Positions 36,732 to 46,485 of a DNA stretch of 64,000 nucleotides are shown piece after piece. A model generated the notes under the pieces. The model was not told where the DNA came from. It searched no databases and worked only from the letters and a program-made list of their open reading frames with translations. The first letter of the stretch is position 1, and every line of letters begins with the position of its first letter. Source of the stretch: Lachnospiraceae bacterium (GTDB taxonomy: Bacteria; Bacillota; Clostridia; Lachnospirales; Lachnospiraceae); the NCBI GenBank assembly GCA_017624835.1, contig JAGAMG010000042.1:1-64000 (forward strand). The letters run 5' to 3'. The position numbers and the translations under genes were made by a program.

Positions 36732-38105
36732 TTACTCCCCAATCTCCGCCGAAGATTTAATCTTCTTAATCCACTTACCGCTCCTCAGTCGGATTACACA
36801 CCATACCGCCTTCAACACCTGATCGATTTTCAGGAAAAAATAAATCCAGAATGCAGGAAGATGCAAAACAAGTCCTGCCACAATTCCCAGTGGGATGGAA
36901 GCAACCCATAGAAATATATTGTCTGCCAGCATCAACACCTTGGTATCACCGCCTCCTCTAAGTACCCCCTTAGTCATAATGCTGTTGGTAGCCTGAAATA
37001 CTACTATAATACAGATAGAAATCATCAATTCTCTGGCTATCGCCTGAGTCTCTTCCGATAAATTGTAGGCAGTAATCATCGGCCCACTGATAAGCATAAT
37101 AATACCTGCTGCCACCAATCCAAACACAATCCCAAGTCCAAGGAAAGCATAGCCCTGACTGTGAGCCTTCTCCTTATCCCCTTCCCCTAAGGTATAACCG
37201 GTTACGATGGCTCCTGCCTGAGAAAAGCCCTGAATCATGACAGAGCTTAACTGCTGGGTTACCGCAGTTACAGCGTTGGCAGCTACAAAGCTTTCTCCCA
37301 ATCTGCCGATTACCATAGCTACGGAATTATTTCCCAGAGCCAGAATACCATCACTAATCAACACAGGAATACTGATTCTGATATACTCCTTCCATAAATT
37401 CCCCACAGGTACAAATAAATCCTTGATACGGAAACCAATCTCCTTATCCTTGAAGAACAAATAACCGCAGATTACCGCAAACTCAAATATCCTGGCAATC
37501 AAGGTTCCCACTGCTGCACCTGCCACTTCCATTCTTGGTGCACCAAATTTTCCAAAAATAAATATGTAATTTGCTCCTACATTAATAAAAAACGCTGCAA
37601 TGGAGGTATACAATGGTATTTTCACCTGCCCCACATTCCGCAGGACAATGGTACAGGTTAACGACAATCCCAATAAAAAATAGGTAACAACAGAATATTC
37701 CAAATACCGGATTCCATTGGTAATAATGCCTTCCTCCACCGTATAAATCTTCATAATCTGCTCAGGTAAAAATAGGGTCGCCACGCAAAAAAGTGTTGCC
37801 ATTGCCAGACAAAGCCGCAACATTATGGTAACGGTCTTTTTCAGGGACTCCTTATCACGCATACCATAATAGCGCGCCACCAGTACAGATGCTCCCATAC
37901 CGATTCCCATACAGAAAATATGAAAGATATTAATAAACTGGTTTGCCAAAGATACTGCTGAAAGCTGTGTTTCTCCCACCATACCAATCATAATGGTATC
38001 CATCATATTGACACCGGTGGTAATTAATCCCTGCAAAGCAATTGGAATGGCTATTCCTGCCACATTTTTATAAAATGCTTTATCTTTTACATATAATTTT
38101 TGCAT
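36732..38105 (-). CDS. MATE-family efflux transporter
   Basis: A 457-residue membrane protein with about 12 helices in two similar halves. The first half opens FYKNVAGIAIPIALQGLITTGVNMMDTIMIG, a standard MATE start, and the second half has IRISIPVLISDGILALGNNSVAMVIG. It probably exports cationic compounds with a Na+ or H+ gradient. AGAGGT precedes the ATG. Confidence 0.92.
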   Translation of the reverse strand: MQKLYVKDKAFYKNVAGIAIPIALQGLITTGVNMMDTIMIGMVGETQLSAVSLANQFINIFHIFCMGIGMGASVLVARYYGMRDKESLKKTVTIMLRLCLAMATLFCVATLFLPEQIMKIYTVEEGIITNGIRYLEYSVVTYFLLGLSLTCTIVLRNVGQVKIPLYTSIAAFFINVGANYIFIFGKFGAPRMEVAGAAVGTLIARIFEFAVICGYLFFKDKEIGFRIKDLFVPVGNLWKEYIRISIPVLISDGILALGNNSVAMVIGRLGESFVAANAVTAVTQQLSSVMIQGFSQAGAIVTGYTLGEGDKEKAHSQGYAFLGLGIVFGLVAAGIIMLISGPMITAYNLSEETQAIARELMISICIIVVFQATNSIMTKGVLRGGGDTKVLMLADNIFLWVASIPLGIVAGLVLHLPAFWIYFFLKIDQVLKAVWCVIRLRSGKWIKKIKSSAEIGE

Positions 38106-38164
38106 ACAATACCTCTATTCTTCACTCAATAATATCAGCACCGCCAAAGGTGCACCATACAGAA

Positions 38165-38194
38165 TGCACAGCCCCACATCTTCGGAGCTGTGCA
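38165..38194 (-). terminator. Hairpin after the first membrane chemoreceptor-like gene
   Basis: TGCACAGC (38165-38172) and GCTGTGCA (38187-38194) form a GC-rich stem seven bases after the stop at 38201. It lacks a strong T run, so termination is likely but not certain. Confidence 0.45.
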
Positions 38195-38200
38195 CCTTAT

Positions 38201-39598
38201 CTAAATACTCTGTGTATTCTCCACAATTCTGCCAACATTGACCTTGTAAGCCGCCATGGCATCTACAATGGCATCCACCGCCTGTTCGTTTGCAAGGGAA
38301 TTGCTATACATATCCGTTACTCTGTCATTCAGATTATCGAAAATCATATCTATCTGATTTACATTTTGATTTTGCTGTTCAATATTATCGTAAAGTAACC
38401 CGAACTGCTGATTTAATCGTTCAAAGCTGTCCACCAAATCTGACAGGGTTTTTTCGGATTGGGACAGAGCTTCCACACTGCCTCCCACTCTTTCTGAAGT
38501 TTTCTCCACCCGCTTTGACAATTCCCCTACCACTTCAGAAACCTGATTGGAGAAATTGGTGCTGTTTTCTGATAATTCCCGCATTTCCGATGCCAACACT
38601 TCAAAGCCCGAACCATTATTGCCTGCATGTGCTGCTTCCACCGAAGCATTCAAGGAAAGAATGGTTAGCTTAAAGGAAATCTCATTAATCTCCTTGGCGA
38701 TACCGGAAATCTCCTTCATCTTCTCTTCCATAGCACTAAATACGGAATCGGATTCATAAATCATTTCACTTACTGTACCCATCTGCTGATTCATGGCTTC
38801 CATATTGCTCTTATTTTCTGCCAACGCCATCTCAAATGCTTTGACCTCTTCATTCAAGGCATCTATCTGTTCTCCCGTTTCTTTAATCTTACCCTGTACC
38901 AGATTACAGCTATCCGAAACCTCACTTGCCCCTTTGGAAATGGAAACGGAGCCTGTTTGTAAACCCTGAGTACTCACCTCAATTTTAGCAGAAGAATCGG
39001 AAAAATCTTCCTGTAGCTCTCTTCCCATTGCTCTGATGGACTCCAACAGTGTCTCCGATTCCTTGGCACGCACCTCACTCATTTCAATAAAAGCGCGCCC
39101 TCTTTTTATCACCAGATAAATCAGACAGGCAGCAAGGGTAAATACTACAACGCACAAAATATATTGGGACAGCTCCTCCGCTTTTTCCGGATGAACCACA
39201 TACATAATTACCAACAGGATATCAATCAGAATAATCTGCACCTTAGTAAACTGCGGCTCTAAATACAAGCCGGTCATACCAATTACAGCCAGAAACAAAG
39301 AAAAATCATCACTATAGGATGCTCCGCTGAACAAAGAAATCATAAATACCAGTATGGGCAAAGCAATTGCCATAATAAACTCTCTGGTATATAAATTCAC
39401 ATTTCGAACCTTCACAATCACAGAAGAACTAAGGAAAGCTACCAAACAAACTCCGATAGCCAGCATGGCTGTAGTATTTCCGGCAGCTACATTTTTGACA
39501 AAGAAAAGCCCTGACACTGCCAAGGGTAACCATTGCATAATCTTGTAAATTGACTCATGAGACATAATTTGCTTGGTTTCTTTCTGTTTTTCTGCCAT
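38201..39598 (-). CDS. Six-helix membrane chemoreceptor-like protein with divergent tip
   Basis: A 465-residue protein with about six N-terminal membrane helices (20-170) and no external sensor domain. A long helical signalling region follows (about 175-465). The tip reads LTILSLNASVEAAHAGNNGSGFEVLASEM, where canonical receptors read [25 protein letters not shown]. The Arg and Ala positions that contact CheA/CheW are changed. It may signal poorly, bind a different partner, or act as a decoy. It lies 95 bases downstream of the LytTR regulator and probably belongs to the same operon. AGAGGA precedes the ATG. Confidence 0.82.
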   Translation of the reverse strand: MAEKQKETKQIMSHESIYKIMQWLPLAVSGLFFVKNVAAGNTTAMLAIGVCLVAFLSSSVIVKVRNVNLYTREFIMAIALPILVFMISLFSGASYSDDFSLFLAVIGMTGLYLEPQFTKVQIILIDILLVIMYVVHPEKAEELSQYILCVVVFTLAACLIYLVIKRGRAFIEMSEVRAKESETLLESIRAMGRELQEDFSDSSAKIEVSTQGLQTGSVSISKGASEVSDSCNLVQGKIKETGEQIDALNEEVKAFEMALAENKSNMEAMNQQMGTVSEMIYESDSVFSAMEEKMKEISGIAKEINEISFKLTILSLNASVEAAHAGNNGSGFEVLASEMRELSENSTNFSNQVSEVVGELSKRVEKTSERVGGSVEALSQSEKTLSDLVDSFERLNQQFGLLYDNIEQQNQNVNQIDMIFDNLNDRVTDMYSNSLANEQAVDAIVDAMAAYKVNVGRIVENTQSI

Positions 39599-39692
39599 AT
39601 GTAATGTCCTCTCTTTTGTACAACTTTACTTTTTATTATACAAGAGTTTTCTGATTATTTCAATCATATTATGGCAACTATCAAAACATCTA

Positions 39693-40409
39693 TTAATACC
39701 TATAATCCATGGTATCACATTTCATATACGCCAACTGAAAGGCTTTCCATTTTCTACGGGAAACCGGAATCTTCTCACCGTTTACCAAGGTTATGACATG
39801 GTTCTCATACTTTGTCACATGGGTAAGATTTACCAGATACTTGCTATGGCAACGGAAAAATATGGTCACAGGCAAACGCTGCTCCCATTGCAAAAGACTT
39901 TCCTCACAGCAATACATATCCGTTCTTGTCCACAGTTCACTTCCACCGGACTGCGCTGACAGATAACTGATATCCCGAATCAAAATATTATGCGGTATTC
40001 CTCTCCTCATCAAAGAAACACTTTTGGTAAGCTGAAGTTCCTCCATGCTTACCTGCAAATATTCAAATAATTCTCTTTCTTCAATAGGCTTTGTCATAAA
40101 TCGAAAAGCTCTAGCTTCAAAGCCCTCCTTATAACGATTTTCGTATGCAGTCAGGATAATCACAATGGTACGAGGAAAATATTGTTTCATTTTTTTCAAC
40201 CAAAGGATTCCATCCTCTGACTCATCCGAAAACTCCAAATCCATAAAAATAATATCCACCGTCTCCTTTTGCATGTAGGCAAACAACTCCGACGGCTTTT
40301 CAAAATATAAAAACTCATTCTGTAAATGATTTTTTTCATTAAATTTATTGATTAACAAACTTAATTCCTCTGAAACAATTTTCACATCATCACATAATAC
40401 AATTCTCAT
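39693..40409 (-). CDS. LytTR-family response regulator
   Basis: A 238-residue regulator with a receiver (DD near 6-7, phospho-Asp in IIFMDLEFSDESEDG, TKPIEERE) and a C-terminal LytTR DNA-binding domain (about 135-235; LIRDISYLSAQSGGSELWT, FFRCHSKYLVNLTHV, KIPVSRRKWKAF). This is the AgrA/ComE type, which binds paired 9-bp direct repeats on one face of DNA. It follows the GHKL kinase gene by 38 bases, and AAAGGAGAG precedes its ATG. A matching pair of repeats lies at 41722-41754. Confidence 0.93.
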   Translation of the reverse strand: MRIVLCDDVKIVSEELSLLINKFNEKNHLQNEFLYFEKPSELFAYMQKETVDIIFMDLEFSDESEDGILWLKKMKQYFPRTIVIILTAYENRYKEGFEARAFRFMTKPIEERELFEYLQVSMEELQLTKSVSLMRRGIPHNILIRDISYLSAQSGGSELWTRTDMYCCEESLLQWEQRLPVTIFFRCHSKYLVNLTHVTKYENHVITLVNGEKIPVSRRKWKAFQLAYMKCDTMDYRY

Positions 40410-40447
40410 GTAGACTCTCCTTTGTAAAATATCAATAGTTCCGGTTA

Positions 40448-41644
40448 CTAAATAGGCAGATATACCGTTATCGTCATTATCTGTTCTTCTTCCTTTTGTT
40501 CATAGCTTCCCCCGTATTTTTCCACAACTCCTTTTATTTTATAAATTCCATGTCCGTGATTTCTGTCTTTCTTATTCTTCTTTTTTCCATCATCCTGTTT
40601 TAAAATACTGTTTGCCATCTCAATGGAAAAGAATTTATTCCCCTTTGCGAAGCGTATGATAAGCTGCGCCTTTGAACTCTCCGCACATCGATTGGCAGAA
40701 GCAATGGCATTAGACAGCAGATTGGAAAACAGGGTACACATATCCATAGCCGATATGGTTTTGATTTCCGGCAGACTTCCATACACCGTAACTTCTACTT
40801 CTTCCCTGCAATAATGGGGCAAATCATAATGAAGAATAGCATCCACTATTTCATTTCCCGATAAAAACATCTTTTTCTGGTGAGAAAATTCCACCTGTAA
40901 ATCCTTAAAATACTCCTGTAATTCTTCTGTTTTTCCATTCTCAAACAGATACTCCATACATATGAAATGATTTTGAATATCATGTCTGAATTTCCGTATT
41001 TCAATATCCAAAAGCTCCATATCCTTATAATATTTTAGCTGTTTTTCTGCCAGTTGCGTATTTTCATCACTGCTTTCCTGTGCCTGCGCAAGAAAGCGTT
41101 CTACCACAGAAACAATAAAAAGGATACTAAAGGAAGTTACTGTAAAAATAAGAATTCTATATGCAATTACTTCCCCACAATCTGCATCTTCCACCGGCAA
41201 AAAAAGCTCTGCTCTGAAAATATGAATTACCACCAAATCCAACGCATACAATAATATATTAAATAACATTAATTTACTGTCAAAGAAAAACACAATACAA
41301 ATAAAAAAGATAAAGGTACATTCCCACAAATAATAAGAAGGAAACAGATACATAATAAAATTGTATTGTATAAACAACGACAGGACAATAAAGCTCTTTA
41401 CATACAGCAAATGCTCTGCTATATAAAAAGAATCCTTTTTGTTCTGATATATAAAGAAAAGTGCTACTGCCAGATAAACAAGCTGGGTAAAATCAAACAG
41501 CATAATCTGTGCCCATCGCAGATTCTCATATAATCCAATTAATTTACACGCTGTCCAATAGCTTCCCGCACACATACACAACCCGGGTACCAACAGCATG
41601 GCATATATGTAAACAGAATCCCAATACTTCTTAATAATGTTCAT
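40448..41644 (-). CDS. GHKL-type membrane sensor kinase, partner of the LytTR regulator
   Basis: A 398-residue kinase. Residues 10-195 hold about six membrane helices, with LLVPGLCMCAG in the first. Then come FRHDIQNHF with the phosphoacceptor His and a GHKL ATPase domain (NLLSNAIASA; GHGIYKIKGVVEKYGG). AgrC and ComD kinases have this plan and sense peptides, but no peptide gene was found nearby. Its membrane domain is clearly homologous to that of the divergent chemoreceptor at 41827. The start at 41644 follows GAGGAAAG. Confidence 0.9.
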   Translation of the reverse strand: MNIIKKYWDSVYIYAMLLVPGLCMCAGSYWTACKLIGLYENLRWAQIMLFDFTQLVYLAVALFFIYQNKKDSFYIAEHLLYVKSFIVLSLFIQYNFIMYLFPSYYLWECTFIFFICIVFFFDSKLMLFNILLYALDLVVIHIFRAELFLPVEDADCGEVIAYRILIFTVTSFSILFIVSVVERFLAQAQESSDENTQLAEKQLKYYKDMELLDIEIRKFRHDIQNHFICMEYLFENGKTEELQEYFKDLQVEFSHQKKMFLSGNEIVDAILHYDLPHYCREEVEVTVYGSLPEIKTISAMDMCTLFSNLLSNAIASANRCAESSKAQLIIRFAKGNKFFSIEMANSILKQDDGKKKNKKDRNHGHGIYKIKGVVEKYGGSYEQKEEEQIMTITVYLPI

Positions 41645-41721
41645 TTTCTTTCCTCTAAACGCTCCCAAATTCCGTGTAATACATTCAATTTTATTCTACC
41701 TGCTTATTCCAGAAATGCAAT

Positions 41722-41791
41722 GACCGATTAATGGGTTTTTTAGACCACTTAATAGAATTACTCTCTTCTTTTTTCCATTCCATTGTATAAT
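41722..41791 (+). promoter_or_regulatory. LytTR-type direct repeats and -10 box upstream of the chemoreceptor gene
   Basis: GACCGATTAATG (from 41722) and GACCACTTAATA (from 41743) are direct repeats with a 21-bp period. This is the spacing of AgrA/ComE sites, which are 9-bp repeats with 12-bp gaps. A perfect TATAAT lies at 41786-41791 with no good -35 box, as expected for an activator-dependent promoter. The site lies between the kinase gene and the divergent chemoreceptor gene. Confidence 0.6.
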
Positions 41792-41826
41792 ATAACAAGA
41801 GATGTCAGAAAAGGAGAAAACTCATC

Positions 41827-43392
41827 ATGGAAAATACTGAAAATAAAACCACTACACAATATGCATCCGCCTTAGACGAGTATATTAATAAAGTTTATTT
41901 CTTAGTACTTCTGTTAGTACCCGGTGCATGTCAATGTGCAGGACTTCTTTACACAACTGAAAAAATCTTGGGATTGCTTCCCTCTGTAACTTGGACTTCG
42001 TTAATTATTTTTGATATTACCTGCCTCATATATCTGAGTATCGGAATCTATTTTGTCCGTACCAGATTACAAAATGGTCTTGTTGCTCCCGACAAACTAA
42101 AAGCAGGTAAAATTTTTCTTGTAGTAATTATGCTTATCCAATTTAATTTTATCCTTTATATGATTCCTGCTACTGATTTTTGGGGATTTGCTTTTTTCTT
42201 TGTTATATTGACATCCTTTTTCTTGGATTACAAAATGGTTGCTATAACCTCTGTTGAAATCGCCGGTTCCTTAGTAGTGTCATGGTTTTTGTACAGTGAA
42301 ATTCATTTACCGCCAAACAATGAATTTTTCATGGTAAATATGATTGACCGCATTGTCTGTATTTCCCTGTCATTACCAACAATCGTTCTATTAACCTATC
42401 TCATCCAGCGTTTCCTGGTAAATGCAAAAAAGGATGAGATGGAGCGTAACAATGAGCATGTAAAACAGGTATTAAACTCTGTCCAGAGCTTATCCGAAAA
42501 TTTATTTTCTGCCGGAACTACCCTTTCACAGATTTCAGAAAATGAGGGCGCTTCCGCTGAAGAATTGGCAGCTACCAGTCAGGTATTATTGGAAAGCAGC
42601 AATCGTCTGGAAAACAGAACGGAAGAAAGTATGACCAACCTGAATGAATTAAAGGAATGGGAAACTGTTGTTGCCGACAATGTGGAAAAGGTAGAGCAGA
42701 CCTCCAAGGCTTTATTAGAAAAATCTAAGGATAACGAAAGATTATTAAACGAATTACATACCATCAATAATGAAGTTTCAAGCTCCATGGTAAATACCGT
42801 GGATGTGGCAGGCAAATTATCGGAAGCCGTAAAGGAAATCGGAGTCACCCTGCAGCTTATCAGTGAAATCTCCTCTTCCACCAATTTACTTGCACTGAAT
42901 GCATCCATTGAGGCTGCAAGAGCCGGGGAAGCCGGACGTGGCTTTGCGGTAGTTGCTCAGGAAGTGGGAAATCTTGCAAACAGCACCAGCGAATCCCTAA
43001 AAGAAGTGGAAGCTGTAATTGCCAGAGTACAGAATAATGTAAATGAAATTACTCTGCATGTGGAAGAAAACTCCCAGAAGCTGAATCAGCAAAACGAATA
43101 CTACAACAACGTATTCAAGGGAATGCAGGATATGACTCAATTACTTACCGTATCCGTAGACGCAGTGAATACCATGGGGGATGCTCATGACAAGCAGGCA
43201 GATGTCATCAGAAATACAGTATTAATCAATCAGGACATTGCCGAAAGTATTCGTAACGAAAACCAACAGTTTACCTCTATCAATGCCATGGTGGAAAGTA
43301 ATGTAAATGATATTACAGAAATGACCTCTCAAGTGAATGCTATCAATGGCATGGTGGATGAAATGAATCAATTGCTGACAAATAACAATTAA
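41827..43392 (+). CDS. Membrane chemoreceptor sharing the kinase's six-helix sensor domain
   Basis: A 521-residue protein. Residues 20-205 are a six-helix membrane domain homologous to that of the GHKL kinase: [11 protein letters not shown] against [22 protein letters not shown] against [20 protein letters not shown] against VERFLAQAQ. The remainder is a canonical receptor signalling region with tip [28 protein letters not shown]. There is no HAMP. It diverges from the kinase operon and is probably activated by the LytTR regulator. AAGGAG lies 10 bases before the ATG. Confidence 0.9.
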   Translation: MENTENKTTTQYASALDEYINKVYFLVLLLVPGACQCAGLLYTTEKILGLLPSVTWTSLIIFDITCLIYLSIGIYFVRTRLQNGLVAPDKLKAGKIFLVVIMLIQFNFILYMIPATDFWGFAFFFVILTSFFLDYKMVAITSVEIAGSLVVSWFLYSEIHLPPNNEFFMVNMIDRIVCISLSLPTIVLLTYLIQRFLVNAKKDEMERNNEHVKQVLNSVQSLSENLFSAGTTLSQISENEGASAEELAATSQVLLESSNRLENRTEESMTNLNELKEWETVVADNVEKVEQTSKALLEKSKDNERLLNELHTINNEVSSSMVNTVDVAGKLSEAVKEIGVTLQLISEISSSTNLLALNASIEAARAGEAGRGFAVVAQEVGNLANSTSESLKEVEAVIARVQNNVNEITLHVEENSQKLNQQNEYYNNVFKGMQDMTQLLTVSVDAVNTMGDAHDKQADVIRNTVLINQDIAESIRNENQQFTSINAMVESNVNDITEMTSQVNAINGMVDEMNQLLTNNN

Positions 43393-43410
43393 CACTTCTT
43401 CATGTTCATC

Positions 43411-43454
43411 GACAAGAGGATGCAAGCCCCTTAACAGGCCTGCATCCTCTTGTC
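43411..43454. terminator. Strong bidirectional hairpin between chemoreceptor gene and cysK
   Basis: GACAAGAGGATGCA (43411-43424) and TGCATCCTCTTGTC (43441-43454) form a perfect 14-bp stem between two convergent genes. It probably ends both the plus-strand chemoreceptor transcript and the minus-strand cysK transcript. Confidence 0.8.
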
Positions 43455-43495
43455 ATATTCTTATCCATTTATTGTCACATCTACTATTTCTGTAC

Positions 43496-44398
43496 TTAAA
43501 TTAATGCTGTACTAAAATATCTCTCAGCTCTGTCTGCAAGTATGGTTACAATCACCTTATCCTTACCATACTTTTCCGCCATCTGCCTTGCAGCCCAGAC
43601 ATTTGCACCGGAAGAGGTTCCCACCAGTAAGCCCTGTACTCTCGCCAACTCTCTGGCTGTTTCAATGGCATCCTCATCGGTCACCTCTACAATATCGGTA
43701 ATAATGCCGGTATCCAATACCTCCGGTACAAAGCCGTCACCAATTCCCTGAATCTGATGCAGTCCCGGCTCGTCTCCCAAAAGGGCGGATACATTCTTAG
43801 GCTCCACTGCTACAATCTTACAATCAGAATTTTGCTCTAACAGATAGGACGCAATTCCCTGCAGGGTTCCGCCACTGCCAATGCCGGACACAAACACATC
43901 TATCTTTTTCCCAAGCTGCTCCACAATTTCTCTTCCGGTGGTTTGATAATGTGCTGCAGGATTGGCAGGATTTTCAAACTGCTGAGGCACAAAATAATCC
44001 TCAGAGGATGCTGCAATTTCCATAGCCTTATCCACAGAACCACCAATACTAAGCTCCGGCGATGTAAGCACCAGTTCTGCACCTAATGCATGAATGATTT
44101 TCTTGCGCTCCTCACTCATATTTTCCGGCATTACAATAATAACCTTATAGCCTTTACGAATACCGCAAAGTGCCAAACCAATACCGGTATTTCCTGAAGT
44201 AGGCTCAATAATGGTCATGCCGGGCTTTAATTTTCCGCTTTTCTCAGCTTCCTCCAGCATATTTAATGCAATTCTGTCCTTAATACTTCCGCCGGGATTT
44301 AAAAATTCCGCCTTTGCAAAAATGTTGTAGCCTGTGGATTCCTCCAGACTAAGCAGCGGAGTATTTCCAATCAATTCCAAAATATTTTTATAATACAC
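43496..44398 (-). CDS. cysK: Cysteine synthase A
   Basis: A 300-residue PLP enzyme that makes cysteine from O-acetylserine and sulfide. The PLP lysine is K40 in NPGGSIKDR. The substrate loop is TSGNTGIGL, the phosphate loop is GIGSGGT, and the C-terminal loop is VGTSSGAN. The start is GTG at 44398, with GGAGG seven bases upstream; the family opening YYKNILELIGNTPL follows at once. A longer in-frame leader to 44437 is unlikely. The protein ends in FSTALI, close to the C-terminus expected for CysE binding. Confidence 0.94.
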   Translation of the reverse strand: MYYKNILELIGNTPLLSLEESTGYNIFAKAEFLNPGGSIKDRIALNMLEEAEKSGKLKPGMTIIEPTSGNTGIGLALCGIRKGYKVIIVMPENMSEERKKIIHALGAELVLTSPELSIGGSVDKAMEIAASSEDYFVPQQFENPANPAAHYQTTGREIVEQLGKKIDVFVSGIGSGGTLQGIASYLLEQNSDCKIVAVEPKNVSALLGDEPGLHQIQGIGDGFVPEVLDTGIITDIVEVTDEDAIETARELARVQGLLVGTSSGANVWAARQMAEKYGKDKVIVTILADRAERYFSTALI

Positions 44399-44472
44399 CT
44401 TAGTACCTCCATAAACTGATTCCAAGCTCCTCCTCATAGAGCTCGTGCTTCGCGTACATTATACCATTTGTT

Positions 44473-46485
44473 CTACCGGTTGGCTATATGTTTCCTATTC
44501 ATAAGCACCAATCCTACCGTAATACACACAACCGCCATCACTGCCATGATAACTACCTCCATCACAGAAAGCTCTTCCTTCATCAAAACCGGCAAAACAC
44601 TTTCCACTGCATCCGGATATTTCATAGCCACAACAGATAGCAGGTTATTAAAGAAATGCAGGAACATACTTACCCAGATACTTCCTGTTTTGTATACAAT
44701 ATAAGCAAAGGCAGCCCCAAGTAACCCTGTTGGTACAAGCTTTGCCACACCATGAAAAGCACCAAATATCACTGCTGATATGAGAATGCCCCACATCACG
44801 GAATATCTGTGACGCATGCTGCCAAATACCAGTCCTCTAAATAAACACTCTTCTCCCACAGCCGGCATCAACGCTACCACAAGCACTACCCAAAATACGG
44901 GCTTACCCATAATCTCTTCAAAGGTCATTCCCAAGCTTTGCATATCCTCCGGGAACAGTTTGGTAATAATTCCACTTAAGAGAATCACTGCCATATAAGT
45001 GCCCAGATAAAGCAAAATGCTTCCCGGCAGCATACTCTTCTTGGGACTTTTCATACCAAACAACTGCTTAATATCCGTTTTCATATACCAGCACAATGCC
45101 AGAGGCAATATTAAAATAATAAGCTGTGTTGCCATAGTTCCTAAGAATACGTCCCGAGCAGACACAATGCCGCCCAGATAAATCATTGCCAACAACACAA
45201 CAATCACGCAAATGCCAATATCTCCTGTAGCCGGAATCGTTCCCTTCTTAATATCCTCTCGCTTCTGAAACAACCGGAAGCTGCGGAACCCATCGGAAAA
45301 CATAATATCTTCACTATTATACATCTTGGCAAGTACCCAGATGGTAATTATGCTGTATGCCGCATTTACCAAGGCTGTGGTTAATGCCAGGGATACACTC
45401 AACTGCTGGGCAAACACCTGCTTAATCAATAGGGATACATTCACAAAGGGTATCAGGGACAGCTTATAATTCAAATCCACAGTGGGCATCATTCCTACCA
45501 TGGACGCCAGCATAATCACCAGCATAATGGGTGTCATGTAATTATTGGCTTCCTTGGAGCTTTGGGCAAACACACAGAAGCACATACAAAATGCCGTAAT
45601 TAATAATGCTGTGGTTATCAATGCCAAAAGTACTACCGGAACACTGCTTAAAAACACATCAATAGGTATCTGTATTGCGCTCTCTCCCAACTCCGCCGGT
45701 ACCGCCATCATTAAAAATAACACGGAACCACCTAAAGCGACCAAGGCTAAAACAGCTGTTGCACAGGCAACAATTGATACGGAAATGAATTTACTCATAA
45801 TCATTTGGAAATTGGTAACCGGAAGTGTAAGTAAAGTTTCCAGCGTTCCCCTTTCCTTTTCACCGGTGGTAATATCCACTGCCGGATAAAATGCTCCCAA
45901 TAAAATCGTGGTAATCAGCAACATCCCTATGGAACCGCCTATACTCATTCCCATGCTTTCGGCTGTAGAAACGGAATCCTTGGCTTCATATATTACCGGA
46001 TATAAAAAGTCCTCCGTCAAGCCCTCCTGCTCCAGATTTTGAAGCAGCAGTTCCTCCCGGTACTCCTCTGCCAAATCCTGCAGGATATCCTCTGTAGAAT
46101 TTGAGCTTTGATTGGTAGAGGTATAATTGACCTGAATGCGGATACTCTGTTGTTCTTCTGAAAAATCCACCCATACGTCACTTTCTTCTTTTGCAGTATG
46201 GGATTCTTCTGTCTTCACGCCCTTAAAAATAAGTTCTGTGTCCAACTCCTCCTGTTCTCGCTGATATAAAGAAATCAAGGGGGTTATGTACGCCTCATCC
46301 TCCTGTAAATATCCCACTGTATATGCCTCTTCTTGGGATTCCATAAGCATGGACATACCAAGGGACAAACCAATCAGCAATGCGGGATATAAAAGCAGGG
46401 GCATTACTATCATAATAATTAATGTCTTTTTATCTCGGAGAATCTCCGTCATTTCTTTTTTGACAAGAATACCTATCTTCTTCAT
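44473..46485 (-). CDS. ABC-2 permease fused to a CPBP protease domain
   Basis: A 670-residue membrane protein. The N-terminal 400 residues resemble NatB/ABC-2 permeases: a first helix near 20-40, a large external loop (50-180), then five to six helices. The C-terminal 200 residues are a CPBP domain with GEECLFRGLVFG, FGAFHGV and LHFFNN. It works with the ATPase whose stop overlaps its ATG by four bases (ATGA). Known members include sodium exporters; the substrate here is unknown. The fusion suggests that transport and protein processing are linked. Confidence 0.9.
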   Translation of the reverse strand: MKKIGILVKKEMTEILRDKKTLIIMIVMPLLLYPALLIGLSLGMSMLMESQEEAYTVGYLQEDEAYITPLISLYQREQEELDTELIFKGVKTEESHTAKEESDVWVDFSEEQQSIRIQVNYTSTNQSSNSTEDILQDLAEEYREELLLQNLEQEGLTEDFLYPVIYEAKDSVSTAESMGMSIGGSIGMLLITTILLGAFYPAVDITTGEKERGTLETLLTLPVTNFQMIMSKFISVSIVACATAVLALVALGGSVLFLMMAVPAELGESAIQIPIDVFLSSVPVVLLALITTALLITAFCMCFCVFAQSSKEANNYMTPIMLVIMLASMVGMMPTVDLNYKLSLIPFVNVSLLIKQVFAQQLSVSLALTTALVNAAYSIITIWVLAKMYNSEDIMFSDGFRSFRLFQKREDIKKGTIPATGDIGICVIVVLLAMIYLGGIVSARDVFLGTMATQLIILILPLALCWYMKTDIKQLFGMKSPKKSMLPGSILLYLGTYMAVILLSGIITKLFPEDMQSLGMTFEEIMGKPVFWVVLVVALMPAVGEECLFRGLVFGSMRHRYSVMWGILISAVIFGAFHGVAKLVPTGLLGAAFAYIVYKTGSIWVSMFLHFFNNLLSVVAMKYPDAVESVLPVLMKEELSVMEVVIMAVMAVVCITVGLVLMNRKHIANR

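Noticed and set aside
39599..41826. Search for an autoinducer-peptide gene next to the GHKL/LytTR system
   Set aside because: The gaps at 39599-39692, 40410-40447 and 41645-41826 hold no small frame with a ribosome binding site and peptide-like features. An agr-type peptide system is not supported.
43900..44082. Short minus-strand frame inside cysK
   Set aside because: It is a shifted-frame shadow of cysK with no supporting signal.
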